A DNA stretch of 64,000 nucleotides from the NCBI RefSeq assembly GCF_029784155.1, contig NC_073691.1, forward strand, positions 141,662,433 through 141,726,432, written 5' to 3'. A program made the translations under genes and the position numbers. This DNA is from Uranotaenia lowii. Its lineage: Eukaryota > Arthropoda > Insecta > Diptera > Culicidae. Below the pieces are notes generated by a model. That model did not search any database. It was not told where the DNA came from and worked only from the letters and a program-made list of their open reading frames with translations. Positions 1 to 14,398 of the stretch are shown one piece after another; the first letter of the stretch is position 1, and each line of letters opens with the position of its first letter.

Positions 1-654
1 GGGCACGGTAGGGAAAATAGCCGGGGAGCAAAATTAGCATAAAGTCACCTGTCAACTGGTTTATATCGACAACAAATGCCCGCTGACATCGCGAACTACC
101 TCCACTGACGATTATTGCCGTTGCAGCCGGTCGGAAGAAACAGTTGGCGCTTTAGTTGGATATCAAATGGAAAAACTAGCGGTGGGCAATGTTGGCTTTT
201 TACACTTTACTGCATTACGCAGTTTTACATAATAAATGCAGTCATGCAACTCACTGTCAAAATTTTCAAATCTGATTGGACATATTCAGATGAATTGTAG
301 TATTTTTATAAACTAACGACTGATGACAAACAAACTAAGTAAACTTTGCAAATTATAATAATGCCTCATACAAGGACGTTGCTCTTTTGTATAAAACAGA
401 CCATAAAACCGAGCCACGGTTCGTTCCCAAGTTAAGTGAGAGTTGCATCACTCAGCCACCATTTACTGCAATGAATGTGGCTTTAGCTACCCGAACGTTA
501 AGCTAATCGAGTACTATTCCCAAATATTTGGGAATATAGACACCTAATGGTAACGTTCATTTTGAATCGTTTCTTTTTTATTCTATTGGCTGGGTCCTTT
601 TGTTTACACATTTCTGTACGTGATTTACACATTTAGTTTGCGATTACATTTCAA
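1..654. other. Intergenic, nothing recognised
   Basis: No convincing coding region, RNA gene or terminal-repeat structure was recognised. The only open frames are short and have no familiar motif. It lies upstream of a decayed transposase. Confidence 0.4.
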
Positions 655-1448
655 AATGCGTGGTCTTACTTCGGAGATGAGAAAAAGTATCGTGTACAAG
701 TGGTCTACTGTGAGTGGAATCTCATTGAGAAAATAAGTTAAAGAAGAAGATGTGAGCGTCGGAGCGGTACGGACAGCTATTAAAAACATGGTGAACATTG
801 TTCATTTGAAGATGAACCGAAAAGAGGTCGAAAATCTGGTTCTGTAAGTTCTGCTATGGACAAAAAGGTCAGGGATGCCTACAAACAGAAACCATCGGCT
901 TCCGTTCGGAATGTGGCGAGAAAAGTCGGGACAAAGACGTCTAACGTGATGCTTGCCAAAGAGCGACTTGGGCTCAAGACGTACTGCAAGCAGAAAAAAC
1001 CCAAATGAAGCCGCTTCTGTCAAACCAAGAGCCCGGAAACTGTATGATTCAATATTTTGCAAAAGTTTGGATGCATTATCATGGACGATGGAACGTATGT
1101 GAAATTGAACTATAAAACCCTTCCTGAGCCACAATACTTCACTGTCCGCAAGGACAAGGGTATCCCCGGAACGGAGAAGGCCATTTTCACGGAAAAAATT
1201 GGCAAGAAGATGATGGTGTGGCAGGCAATTTGAGAGTGCGGCAAAATATCTGTACTAGATGTGTGGCTGTGGCTAGATATTTAGCCGCACATCGGAAACA
1301 CCCAAAACTATATCAAGGAGTGCCTCCAGAAGCGTTTATTGCCGATGATCATGATACCCGTCATATTTTGGCCCGATTTGGCATCATGTCATTACGCCAA
1401 TGACACACTGAGGTGGTACGAAAGCCAAAACGTCTGTTTTGTTCCAAA
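655..1448 (+). pseudogene. DD37E/mariner-like transposase pseudogene, 3' truncated
   Basis: A decayed transposase of the IS630-Tc1-mariner superfamily. Read across frames it shows an N-terminal helix-turn-helix region (start MRGLTSEMRKS near 657), a second DNA-binding block (KKVRDAYKQKPSASVRNVAR near 863), the first catalytic block around YVKLNYKTLPEPQYFTV (near 1096) and the second catalytic block DLASCHYA (near 1380). There are stop codons and frame changes, for example a stop within WQAI-ECGKIS near 1230. Homology ends at FVPKN (about 1448), before the third catalytic acid, where RTE-like sequence begins on the other strand. It cannot encode an active enzyme. The DD37E assignment is from memory of mosquito elements. 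Confidence 0.8.
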
Positions 1449-2140
1449 AAACAGCCGCCTTGGAGCTTTCGGTGAGGTCGTCAAGTTTGCTCTGCATATC
1501 TGGTTGTGTTAGGGTCAGCAAAACAATATCATCTGCCAGGTCAAGATCATTCAGTTACTCCAATGTTGAAGGATTCCACGGCAATCCTCGGTTCGGTGCA
1601 CAGTCGATTGATCCAATCAGAATCTCATCCATTACGATTAGAAAGAGTAGCGGTGATAAGATACATCCCTGTCTCACTCCAGCAGTTACCGGGATTGGAT
1701 CGGACAAGACACCGTCGTGCAAGACCTTGCACGAAAATGCCTCGTACTGTGCTTCGATGAGATGGACTAGTTCCTCTAGGACTCCTCGTCGCCTTAGAGC
1801 CGCCCAGATGTTTTCATGGTTCAGCCGGTCGAATGCTTTTTCGAAATCAACGAGCACCAGCAAAAGAGAGTCCTGGAATTCATTGATTTGTTCCAGTATG
1901 ATTCGTAGTGTTGTGATGTGGTCCACACATGATCGTCCGGATCGGAATCCAGCTTGTTGCCGTCGGAGTGTAGCGTCGATTCTCTCCTGGATCCTGTTCA
2001 GGATCACTTTGCACTTTTGCCTCGCCAGCTACCGCACTCTGTCAGGTCTCCTTTCTTTGGGATCTTTTAGAGGATCCCCTGGATCCAGTCGGCTGGGAAT
2101 GTTGCTGAATACCAGATTTCAGCTTTCCTATCGATGAATC
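1449..2140 (-). pseudogene. RTE-like LINE reverse transcriptase fragment
   Basis: Minus-strand fragment of a non-LTR reverse transcriptase. Visible blocks are QAGFRSGRSCVDHI, VDFEKAFDRLNHENIWAALR, GVRQGCILSPLLFL and, after an in-frame stop near 1555, NDLDLADDIVLL, where the usual YADD reads LADD. The fragment stops at SSKAA beside the mariner remnant, so thumb and C-terminal regions are missing. The endonuclease half is not recognisable beyond about 2140. It is closely related to the LINE at 48.5-52.4 kb, which contains the same stretches in the same orientation. The RTE-like label rests on general resemblance. Confidence 0.85.
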
Positions 2141-2149
2141 AGTTTGAGC

Positions 2150-4930
2150 GATGTGTTACCGGTTGTTCGGATTTCGTTTTTATCGACAGCGCTACTTATT
2201 GTTTTCAAGCAAGTACCGTAAACATCCCTACTTCTGACAACTTTTTATTTTTGGAACTGTATTTTTGAAATATTTACCCCCTATTTATACCCCAAAGCCA
2301 AATGATTGTATTCTTTTTAACGAATAGTCGGCGTTGATAAATTATTCTATGCTGTTTTAATTACATTTCGGCGAACGTTAGTTTATAACAAAAAAACTCC
2401 CGAATTTAAGAACAACAACAGAAAATCTAGATGGTTGTCCAATCTAGCCACTCATTTTCCTCTCCAACTTTTTGAGTAGGTAACCTCAGAAGTCTGAACG
2501 TTTTTTGTTTACCGTCTGACAGAATTTGGCGGAATCCTATACAACATAAACACCATGTCGTCGTACAAACCCAAACTACCTATCATGATCATGTATGAAT
2601 TCACGTTTTTCTTGTGCTTAAAACTCTTTTTAAAGGATCTTCCCCAATGAAGTTGCCCACCACCGTCCAATAGGAAGCTTTTTCCCGAGCACCTTTCACC
2701 TTACTGCGCCAAACGAAACTAGCCGAGTCCACGTTGATGATGGGACTTGTTGAGGAAGCCCACAGCCACACGAACAGTCCTCTGAATTGGCCGTAATACT
2801 CTAAGGTGGAATATTGCCAATTGAAGATGACATGTGGCACGGCGCGATTCGCTCAATAAAAATGCACTTTTGCATCCCACTGATGATGATGCCCCGGACA
2901 GCTTCCTGAACAGGGGCAAGGAGGGCAGTCGCTTGCTTTTCTTTTACTACCGATTGGACATTCTTTTTATTTGCTTTCAACCCCGTGAATCAGTACGGCA
3001 CTATGATGGTCACACAGTTACGGCTTATAAAATGGTCACCTGCAATTGGTCACATGTACAATGACAAACGAAGAGAAAATAGTCTTGTCGTCTTGGTCCA
3101 GGTTCACGGTTGATACGACTTGATGTTCGCAGTATCCCCTTGGCTGGAACTATGTACGAGGACGATTGAAAGATGGAAGGTATCCACAAATCTGGGTTTG
3201 TGGGATTCACTGTTCCCCGGAATGACTGATCGATAGGTGCTGCAAGACTAAAGGTTCAATTAAGGTAACCCCGGTGCTGGGAAAATGCGAAAATATGCGA
3301 TTAACAGATAGAGGCATTTTTATGGTGAAAAATCAATAGGCTCATTAACCATATTAACATATAACGCGATACAAATTTATTTGATCGGTTTCTGGATGGG
3401 AAAATATTGATCTGCAACCCGTCAGTTAAGCTTAAGGAAATGTTCGCCGATTGAAAGATTCTTCTCAATTGGACTTTTAATTTTTTTTATTGAGTACTGA
3501 ATGAATCAAATATGTATATTCAAGATATTCTTCAAACCCTTATTTTTGAGGTTTTTATTGTATTTTTCATACAATGTTCATCTCAAAAGATCACATTATT
3601 TCACACAGAAAAAGAGCAGTGAAAAGCGCAATGTAATTATGTAGGTATGTGTTGTTTTGTGTTACAGGGCAAGTGAGCTAGTTTTGTTATGAACAAAATT
3701 ACTGATTTTTTTACACTTACAGCATAGCCAAATGTTTCTAGTGTTTGTTTTGATAAGGTCGTATGAACCAATACTAACAAAATTGAGTTATTTACTGCAA
3801 ATTATTGATAAAGGAGTATTTTATATTTAGTAAAAACTTAGTTTTATTTGATCATTGAATAACTTTATCAAAATGATTTGAATTTAGGGCGTATGATGAC
3901 TTTCTCGTTTTTGAGTGCCATTTAGTTTTTACGTAGTTTCGCTCAGCCGTGCATTGCCGTGAAGCAAAAGGACGTAAAATTACTGGCAATCCGAGATCAG
4001 ATGTTGCAGTGAGTTCGATTCTCACTATATTTTTTTTTTGATGATTTATTCAATCCAAATCCATAAAATGTTTTTCTTATTTCGCTTGAATGCTTTTCTA
4101 GTCATATCATCATTTGTACAGTATTGGAATTTTGTTTATCGCCGCGCTTCAATGTGACTTTGATTCACCCACGTTTTTTTGGTGGATTTCAGAATCAAAA
4201 AACGTTTTTACCAGTTGTCCAGACGTTTCGAGCTACTCTGCCTTTCGCTTCTCTTCAGTGGACACTCAAATTATGTATATATTTTGTACAATGAATTTTT
4301 ATCTTCTTTAAACTATTTTAAATCTTACAAACTACTGGCGTTTGTCTATACTAATTTGAAACGGGACATTTTGTTTTGATTTTCGTTTACATTTGTCTGT
4401 TAGTATTTGTGACAATTTTTAATTACTAAGTCGTAAGCTATCTTAAAATTAGAGGAGTCTATCTGCCTATTGACAACATTGTTGTCACCTCGGATTTAAA
4501 TGTAAGAATTTTCTGCTGTGAATCTTGCATTATAACCTGTAACTTTTTCCATAATGTTTGTATTATTGTCGAAGTCAAAAAGTTACCAGTTTCTAAACTG
4601 TGTTGTGCTAGTCTAGTGCTTATTTGTTTTGTAGATATACATTTTTGTTTTAGGTTGCTTTAATCTTTTTTTCGAAATTGGTACAGTACGCTTTTCAGCA
4701 CATTTTCGGCACAGATTTGCTAAATAGGCATTGATTTTTTACATCATTATAACAACTATATATACTATTATAATAACTATAGACATTTGAAAGAGGATCT
4801 TTTTCATTCCGTCTTGTATCAATCATAAAAATGTGTGTAACGGTAAGGCTTAATTAAGCCTTGTTGATTAATTGACTAAGCATTTTTTTCGAAACTTTTT
4901 TTAACGATCACAGTAAATTTTTGCCTCAAT
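2150..4930. other. Intergenic DNA without recognised genes
   Basis: AT-rich DNA with only short open frames. A somewhat GC-richer part (2600-3240) has small frames on both strands with no familiar domain. A T-arm-like hairpin followed by a T-run lies near 4010-4040 and is described as a weak finding. Confidence 0.4.
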
Positions 4931-4934
4931 TCCC

Positions 4935-5130
4935 AGCACAAAAAAATGCTGGAAACCTTCAGCAATCCAAATTTTTGCTGGAAACCACCAATCGGTTTTC
5001 TAATTGCTGGATTTTTTAGCATTCGGTTGTTTTCTTGTAATTTTTGCTGAAAAATCAGCAATCGGTTTTCAAATTGCTGGACTTTCCAGCAATTGATCTA
5101 GTTTGCTGCAAAATCAGCAATCGAGTTGTC
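4935..5130. repeat. CAGCAATT / AATTGCTG repeat cluster, left
   Basis: Many interleaved copies of AATTGCTGG and CAGCAATC lie within 200 bp. A related cluster on the far side (about 7205-7330) brackets the foldback element at 5357-7044. The pair may be ends of an older element into which the foldback inserted, but no target duplication was found. Confidence 0.5.
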
Positions 5131-5356
5131 AAATTGGAGTCTGTTTGTTTTCGTACGCTGAAGCAAGGTGAGACTCTATTTTACGAATTTTGGTTAGAAT
5201 AATGTAATTATTTATAATTTCCTTTATATTCTAGCAACCAGACATCAAGTCAAGGGTGAGTTTTTATTGGACAGGTAAATATTTCACCAAAGATACTAAT
5301 CAGAACTCTTTTCTCAGGTGGCGAATGATCAACACTTTGGCACAAAGCTGTCACTC

Positions 5357-7044
5357 CACAGTGGTGCAGAACATCAATCTAGCTGTACGAAATTAATAGC
5401 GCTCAGGGATGAAGAGATAGACATTTGATGTCTTCAGCAACATTGTTCAGTTTTACATGGAGCATTTTCCTATATAAAAGTTTTTGCCGAGGGGTCCACC
5501 AATAGCGAGATAAAAATGCTAACTTTATTGTTCTTCAAATTAGGGCTTTGATGTCTTCGACAAAGTTGTTTATCTGATCAAAATACATAAGTTTGTCGAA
5601 TACGTTGAAGTGCTATCACATCACCCTCAGGAGTTACAGTCAAAGTAAAAAAAATCTCTTTAAAAAAACAGTTTTTTGAACCTGACACGTTGTAGATCGG
5701 ATAAAATGGTTCGCTGTCTTTGAAACAAAGTTGTAACAAGCCAAGATCTACAATTGTCTCATACATTATGATGGGTTTTGATGTTGCTGAAGCCCCATAG
5801 AAAGCATTTAGTGTATTTTATTGGCAATTTTGGAAGGCTCGTCCATCGAAAAGTGCACATTTTCGCAACACCCCCTTTATTGTGATTAATTTTGATGATA
5901 AGCGGAACCATTTCCATTTGAAATTAGCGGGGAAATCGGTGGAAATAGTAGAGATTTGAATGATTAAAAATACACTTTTTATATGAAAATTACCTATTTT
6001 ACTTATAGAAAAAACGTTGATAACATTTAATTCATTAGTAAAGTGTTGTTTTTACCTTTAATGTATTTTGTTTTATTAAAAGACGTTTAAATTTGATTTT
6101 TCAAATCATTCAAACTCAAAAAAAATAATAATGGAACTAATCCGTTAAGTTTGGTAGAGCACTAAATTCAACCGGTTGAAGCAGTTATATTGTACCGGTT
6201 CTATTATTCATTTATATGATATCAAATACTAATTTAATGCTCTACCAAATTTAACTAATCTAACTAATCTAGTTTCATTTTTTTAAGTTTAAATGATTTG
6301 AAAAATCGAATTTAAATGTCTTTTAATAAAACAATATATTTGAAAGAAAAATGCAACACTTTATTGATGAATTAAATGTTATCAACATTTTTTCTATAAG
6401 CAAAATAGATAATTTTCATATAAAAAGTGTATTTTCAAACATTCAAATCTCTACTATTTCCACCGATTTCCCCGCTAATTTTAAATGGAAATGGTTCTGT
6501 TTATCATCAAAAATAATCACAAAAAAGGTATTGTTGCGAAAATGTGCACTTTTTTATGGACGAGCCTTCCAAAATTGCCAATAAAATTCACTAAATGCTT
6601 CCTATAGGGCTTCAGCAACTTCTAAACCCATCATAATGTATGAGACAATTGTAGATCTTGGCTTGTTACAACTTTGTTTCAAAGACAGCGAACCATTTTA
6701 TCCGATCTACAACGTGTCAGGTTCAAAAAACTGTTTTTTAAAGAGATTTTTTTTACTTTGACTGTAACTCCTGAGGGTGATGTGATAGCACTTCAACATA
6801 TTCGACAAACTTATGTATTTTGATCAGATAAACAACTTTGTCGAAGACATCAAAGCCCTAATTTGAAGAACAAAAAAGTTAGCATTTTTATCTCGCTATT
6901 GGTGGACCCCTCGGCAAAAACTTTTATATAGGAAAATGCTCCATGTAAAACTGAACAATGTTGCTGAAGACATCAAATGTCTATCTCTTCATCCCTGAGC
7001 GCTATTAATTTCGTACAGCTAGATTGATGTTCTGCACCACTGTG
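5357..7044. mobile_element. Foldback (palindromic) element, 1.69 kb
   Basis: The two halves are inverted copies about 0.8 kb long around a short centre near 6190. The outer ends read CACAGTGGTGCAGAAC and its reverse complement. The 5 bp sequence CACTC directly abuts both ends (5352-5356 and 7045-7049), consistent with a target site duplication. Short open frames inside the arms mirror one another and have no recognised product. No transposase is present, so it must be non-autonomous. The superfamily is unresolved. Confidence 0.75.
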
Positions 7045-7204
7045 CACTCTAAGGACGGTGTTGAAAAATTAAACAAGTTCTTGGAAATAAATACAAACAT
7101 AATTTAAGAATGGAAGAAAATAATTGTTTTTACTGCTCAGCCAGTATTCAATATTTAATTTTGAATTAAAATATAAATTTGATACATAATACAGCCGGTT
7201 GTTT

Positions 7205-7330
7205 TAAATGAAATTACTGGTTTGCAGAAATCTGGATTGCTGATTTTCCTGCAATTTGAATTGCTGCAAACTAGCATTATCGTTTGCTGTTTCTTTGCTG
7301 CAATTTAAATTGCTGGAAAGTCAGCGGGAC
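7205..7330. repeat. CAGCAATT / AATTGCTG repeat cluster, right
   Basis: Copies of AATTGCTG and CAGCAAA-like motifs in partly inverted relation to the cluster at 4935-5130, beyond the other side of the foldback element. Confidence 0.45.
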
Positions 7331-10300
7331 AAAAACCAGATGTTTATTAAACAAAAAAAAAACATATTTTTAGAACAGTTCAGCACTTCGGGAAATAAAT
7401 TTGTGAAAAATTAAATATTATTGAATACCATATTATTTGTCGTTTGCTTTTTATCTTATATCAATAAGTCTTATTTATCAGAACCGTAAAACGGGGTAAC
7501 ATTTTTCACCAGGGTAACATTGATCAACATGAAATTGTTCCACAAAATCATCAATAACTAAGTCTAAAGTTAAAATATCTTAAAACTTTTTTCTACGTTT
7601 AAAAACCTTTAAGTTGAGTTTCAAATTGGGAAAAACTTGGTTTGTTTTTCAAACTTCTAATGTAAATAAAAAAGTAATTTCAAAATCTTTCAATATCTAT
7701 TTTTTCGAAGGCTCACATACAAACCCCTTCCCGATAAAATCAAAGCTTTTAGAAGCAAACAGGTTGATTTATGTGAGAGTTCAACTTTTTTCCTTAGTCA
7801 ATGAATAGTTTTGGTGTAGTTTTTGTTGTAGTTTGAGGTAAATTTGTAATATTCTGAAAATAGAAACATTTTCTAAGTGTAAGTCAGTACAAAAGGCTAG
7901 AAGCCCTATCAAATGGTATAATTTTAAGCAAAAATTTAAAGGAGAATAGTTCAAGGGCCTAGAGAATTAAATGAAGGCAACATTTCTTTTGTTTTTGTGG
8001 TTAAAATTTTATTAGTATGTAATGTTAAAAACTTTAGCCCCTTAATTTATGCAGCATCATTGTTCATCTTTCGATTTTAAATGTTCGACCTTAACATATT
8101 AAGGACCGCGATGTTGTTTTTTTAACCGGGATGAAAATATACAAATTTAGTATCTTTGAGCCATCGAAAGTGTTGAGTTCAATTTTGTAGAGTTTCATGA
8201 TTAATTTTAAATCATCTGAATTTTGTCTCTAAGAGTAGCTCATTCGCAGAAATGAAAGAACGAAAATTTTCATACTTGGTCCGCAAATTGATAACAAATA
8301 GCGTTTTTGACTGTAAGCAGTGGTAATTTAGTTCTTCACGAGTTTTGCTCTAACTACTGTTTTTTTAAATTTATTTTATTTGTTTATTTATTTACTTCTA
8401 TATATATAAAACAGGGAGAGAGACAGACCATACAGAAATGTACGAACACGCAAAACTCTTCACTGGATCATCAGATTTGCATGCGATTTTTTGTGTTGTG
8501 TTCGTCTTCACGCGAAGAATAACACAACGGAGAGATAATTTCTAAAATGTTTTTGTGGAATTTGAAAATTAATTTTTAGTTTTTATTCGTATCAAATAAA
8601 AGTCATGGCACCCGATTAGTGTAAAGAAGTGCAAAACTGTTAAACGAATAGCAGAAGATGCTGAATTCTGTAAACGAAAGTTATGCGGGTTTGACTGCTT
8701 TTAAATAATATGAATCAAATTTATTAAGCTCGAGCTCGAAATTTTCTCGTTTGTTTTCTTGAATATATTGTGATTGTTATCTGTTTAGAAGCTTCTTTTT
8801 CGAAATCTGTGTAAGGATAGCAGTGACGATTGTGTTAAAAAAATCAGCAGAAGAAAAGAAGCACTGAAATCCCGAAAAATCATTCATACGCACTTGCTGG
8901 ATTATCAAACAACAGTGACTGGAAGGTGCAGGGATTATCATCATTAGTGCAACAGGACCATCAAACAGAAATCAACCCACGCTGCCTCCTTCCCTCATCG
9001 CCTATCAATGGACTTTGGTGAGATTGTTTCATTTTATTTTGATTATATTTAAACATATTTTGTCAATCCTATTTGCCATGTAGGATTTCCCACTAAAACA
9101 TCCCTTCCATTCCTTTCTGAAACAGCTTTATGGGTCGTATGAGTTCTCTGCACCTAAAGAGTTATTTTTGCTGTTTCAGATAATCCCTTCTATGATTACA
9201 TTGACTTGTCACGGTGTGCAACATGGTACCACACTGATCTTCAAGAGCAGCACTTGGAATGAATATTGAATCCAGATCCTCATTTTGGCATCTTGCGTTA
9301 CTCTTGATTATCAGTTGTACCTCGTGTATCAGCCAATGCAAGATGTGTGTAGTCACCCTATGCTATGCTATGCTATGCTATCAAATAAAAGTCATGGCAC
9401 CCAATTTCCATTTTTTTTTTTTTTTTTTCATTTGAATCACCCAGAGTAGGAAGGCGCCAAAAGCAATCAAGGCTTACTGATGTGCATCCATCTCTCTACC
9501 ATCTCTCTACCATCTCTCTATAGGAAGTTTTGGCGCCCATTTTCATTGCAAGTGTACTTTTCACGTGGCACCAGAAAAATGCATACTTGGATGTGATTTT
9601 CCCTATGGGGTTCCGCAACTACGAAGCATAGCAAAGCCTGTACGAAGAATATTGACAAAAAATGTAATTTTTTGCATCAGAATCAAGGCAATTCTGAGAT
9701 TTTTTTTAAGATGTTTGTTCGTTCACCGTTAATTTTTTTTTGAAATGTCATATTCTTTTAGCAACTCAAGCAATATGGCTGTAAAATTTCCAATAGAATC
9801 AAAACAACTTAAGGAGATTGAATTGAAAATCATTTTTATGAGTTTTGGTAACACCAATAGAAAGTCATATAACTGGTAAAAGATCACCTTAATTTATTTT
9901 TTGTTGATTTTATCCAGTTAGTTTGAGAATTGAAAGTTATTAATTTTGTGATTCCAAGTAAATTGAATCATTATCATAAGAACGGATTGAAGGATCAGGA
10001 AACATTGGAAAATCCACACTACCTCTCATGCTCAGTGGTTAATCGGAACTTCTGAAAATTTTAGCTATATAGAACTTTACCTTGATATTAGTTCCAACTC
10101 TCAGTTTCAAATGTAAGAAAAAAGGATCGTAATCAATAATATCATCAAGTACTAAACATTGAAAGAATATAAAAATTAAATTTTATGTAAAAAGCATGCC
10201 ACCTAAAATTTCGAACATTTAAGCATAGAGAAAAATCTGAACCAATACACAAAAATACAAAACAAGTTTCGTTTCAGATATAAGATCTCAAAAAACAATC

Positions 10301-12000
10301 TGTCAAGCATAAGTAAATTAAAGAATATAAACACTTAAATTCGACCAAAAAAAAATCAAGATCAACGAAAACCCAGCTTTAGAATTTAGAATATTGTTTC
10401 AAATTAACAATAAAGTTCAGAATTGAATTTAACTGTCTGGATTACAGTTTCTTATCTTACGATCATAAACTATAAATTTAAACTATAAATTAAATTGTAT
10501 TTAAAATTAAATACAAGAAAGTTTAAATTCTTTTTTTTTTTCTAAATTCTTTAACTATTAGTTCAATTTGGCAATCCCTAACTGAAAATTGAAAAAAGCG
10601 ATATGATGACACATTTTTCGAAGACATTTTCAAACATTATATTGATTAGAAAAGTGTTGCTGTAAAATGAAATGAATAGTAACTTTTTCTGAATTGTTAA
10701 ATATTTGTCAAACTCAGCTCTGTAAATTCACAATAAGATTCAATTTGTGTATTTAGTGCAAAGTTCGAAAAAAAGACATTTGAAATAATTAAAAAGAAAA
10801 TAAAAATTAATTTAATATTCATTATTCTTTAAATGTTCCGGGTCCATTTTTTCATTTTTCTATTCTGACCATGTTTAAAAAAACTGTAATGTATTTAAAT
10901 ACAGAGGTTAACACAAATCGAAAATACAACTCTATTTATGACGACTCCAGCAAAAAATATCCATTTTCTGTTGAAATCAATCTTCAACATTTTTAAAATA
11001 CTTTATCAGATAGGAGTTTTTGAATAGGAATGATGACTAAACTTAATTGAAACTTGATAGACTAAGCGTTCTTAAGTTATCGGAACTGATCATTAGCAGA
11101 ACTTTTTTATACGCTACCTCAACAAGAAAATAAGTTCGCTAAATAAAAGTTAGCGAACTTATTAGAGCAAATCGTATGAGCGTTTTTGTGTCACGAACTG
11201 CCGGTTTTGAATATAAATTTATGTTTGATATTTTCCATTCCATTAGCGGTTTTTTGAATGAACTTAAAATAATGAAATAATAATAACGAACCATAATTCT
11301 GGATTTTTTTCTCATTCAAAGGTATCCACTAGCTTTTATACACTTAAAAGGAAGGCTGACTAAGGAACAGTGCTAAAATATAAAAAAATACTCAAAAATT
11401 ACAGGCTTAACAAAGTTTGCCGGGTCAGCTATTTTTATTATAAATGTTTCGAACTGCCTAAGCAATTGATAAACTAGCATTTGTAAATATTATGAAGGTG
11501 TTTTGTATCCTTCATGATTAAGAATACTCGTTAAAACCGTCAACATAGAGACTGATCAATGTTACCCCAAAGCATCAAATTCTTAACAGAGTCGAAATTT
11601 ATTTTTAAATCAAATTTAAAACAGTGTAATAAATTTCTGCACAATGCTTTACGTTCAGAGGAGTCCAGTAGTGGTTTTAAAAATGTACAATATGGCACAT
11701 TCCTCTTAATAGGAAAAACGAAAAATATTGAAAATAAAATTATCAATCTTACCCCGGATTACGGTATGTTTGTTTTATCTGCCTTCCAGTTATATGCATC
11801 AGATTGTAACAAAAAATTAAAAGAACCGCAAATTTACCCAGAGTATATTTATTCTAAATCGGAAAACAAACAAACCTATTAAAATTCAAATATTCAATAT
11901 TTATTCGGTAAATATGTCCTCACAATCACAACTCAACTTGAACTCAGTAATCATGCCTGATAATGACCGGTGTGTTTTCCGCGATTCGCTCGCGGCCGAT
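7331..12000. other. AT-rich intergenic region upstream of amylase gene 1
   Basis: No gene recognised. It contains a possible inverted pair of ends at 7486 (ACCGTAAAACGGGGTAAC) and about 11766 (inverse of ACCGTAATCCGGGGTAAG), the 765 bp insert at 8614-9378, a small CCATCTCTCTA tandem near 9490, and a fragment at 11409-11430 matching the inverse of the AGCTGACCCGG element seen at 14024. Confidence 0.5.
8590..9402. mobile_element. 765 bp insert between 24 bp direct repeats, (TATGC)n tail
   Basis: The 24 bp beginning TATCAAATAAAAGTC and ending GGCACCC occurs at 8590-8613 and again at 9379-9402. The intervening DNA (8614-9378) ends in tandem TATGC units. Long target duplications with a simple-repeat 3' tail suggest target-primed retroposition, so this may be a short or truncated non-LTR element. 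No reverse transcriptase or Pol III promoter was recognised inside. Confidence 0.6.
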
Positions 12001-12012
12001 AGAATAAAAATA
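11999..12012 (+). promoter_or_regulatory. Possible TATA-like element of amylase gene 1
   Basis: GATAGAATAAAAAT lies about 65 bp before the ATG, roughly the spacing of the TATAAAAG boxes in the other two amylase genes. It is a poor TATA match, so this is tentative. Confidence 0.35.
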
Positions 12013-12067
12013 TTCTCATCCGAGCCGTGCCAGTAGAAAGGGGTTTATTTTGAATCATTCAGCATAG

Positions 12068-13585
<1,518 letters not shown>

Positions 13586-13754
13586 ACCATTTAATCCGAT
13601 TGTGCGTCTCTTTTTAAATTTTGAATGGTTTAATTCCAGGCTAAGCTGTGATTATCGAGAAATCAGACGAAACTGGAGAAGCTGTATTGTCAATACTTGG
13701 TCAGTCAATCATATTATTTTAGTTTGTAAAAGATCAAGATAAAACGGTGTGAAA

Positions 13755-13760
13755 AATAAA
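13755..13760 (+). terminator. Poly(A) signal AATAAA, amylase gene 1
   Basis: AATAAA about 170 bp after the stop codon of amylase gene 1. It is the first canonical hexamer seen downstream. Confidence 0.6.
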
Positions 13761-14018
13761 GCAAAATACATAAGTGAAAAGTATAAAACTTTTCTCCTAA
13801 TTATCATATTGTTTTGATTCCTTTGGGATTGGGAAATACATTGTGAAAATTAATTACGTTAATTATTTTACAAATATGGAACCGATCAACAGTAGTCAAG
13901 ATTTATACAAAAAATCCTGATCATCGCATATAACCTCTTTGTTTAACATTTTTCTTATCGGTGTCGTCAATGAAGTTTAAAAGGAAAAATATTAAAAATA
14001 ATTATTAAATTTATAAAT

Positions 14019-14257
14019 TAACTAGCTGACCCGGTGTGCTTTGCTACACCTTTCAAAATCAAATGATATTTTCAAAAATTATTCAAATTTTTATTGTTTT
14101 ATTGGCATTATTTTAAATCAAATTTTAACATATCCGCAACCGCTATAAAATTAGAGCTGCAGCTGGAGTTTCAAATTACAACACAAAGATAACTTAAACT
14201 AATATTCTGAATCTTGCTCTAATAAATTGTATTAATGATCTGATAATTTCAATCTGT
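14019..14257 (+). repeat. 5' part of AGCTGACCCGG repeat element
   Basis: Begins TAACTAGCTGACCCGGTG, a start motif seen in repetitive elements of many insects. The element is interrupted by the LINE at 14258 and resumes at 19084, ending at about 20480 after a (GACA)n tract. A fragment of the same motif in reverse lies at 11409-11430. Confidence 0.6.
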
Positions 14258-14398
14258 TTCAGTTCGTGTTTGGTGATCGTGCGAGTTAGACGCAAATTCT
14301 TCAAGCTCCAATAGTTTTTTTTTCTAACCACGCACCGTCGGCTTTAAAGCTGAGCGGTAACAATAGCTTCAATCCAATTCCTAAGTAAAGAAAGGAAT

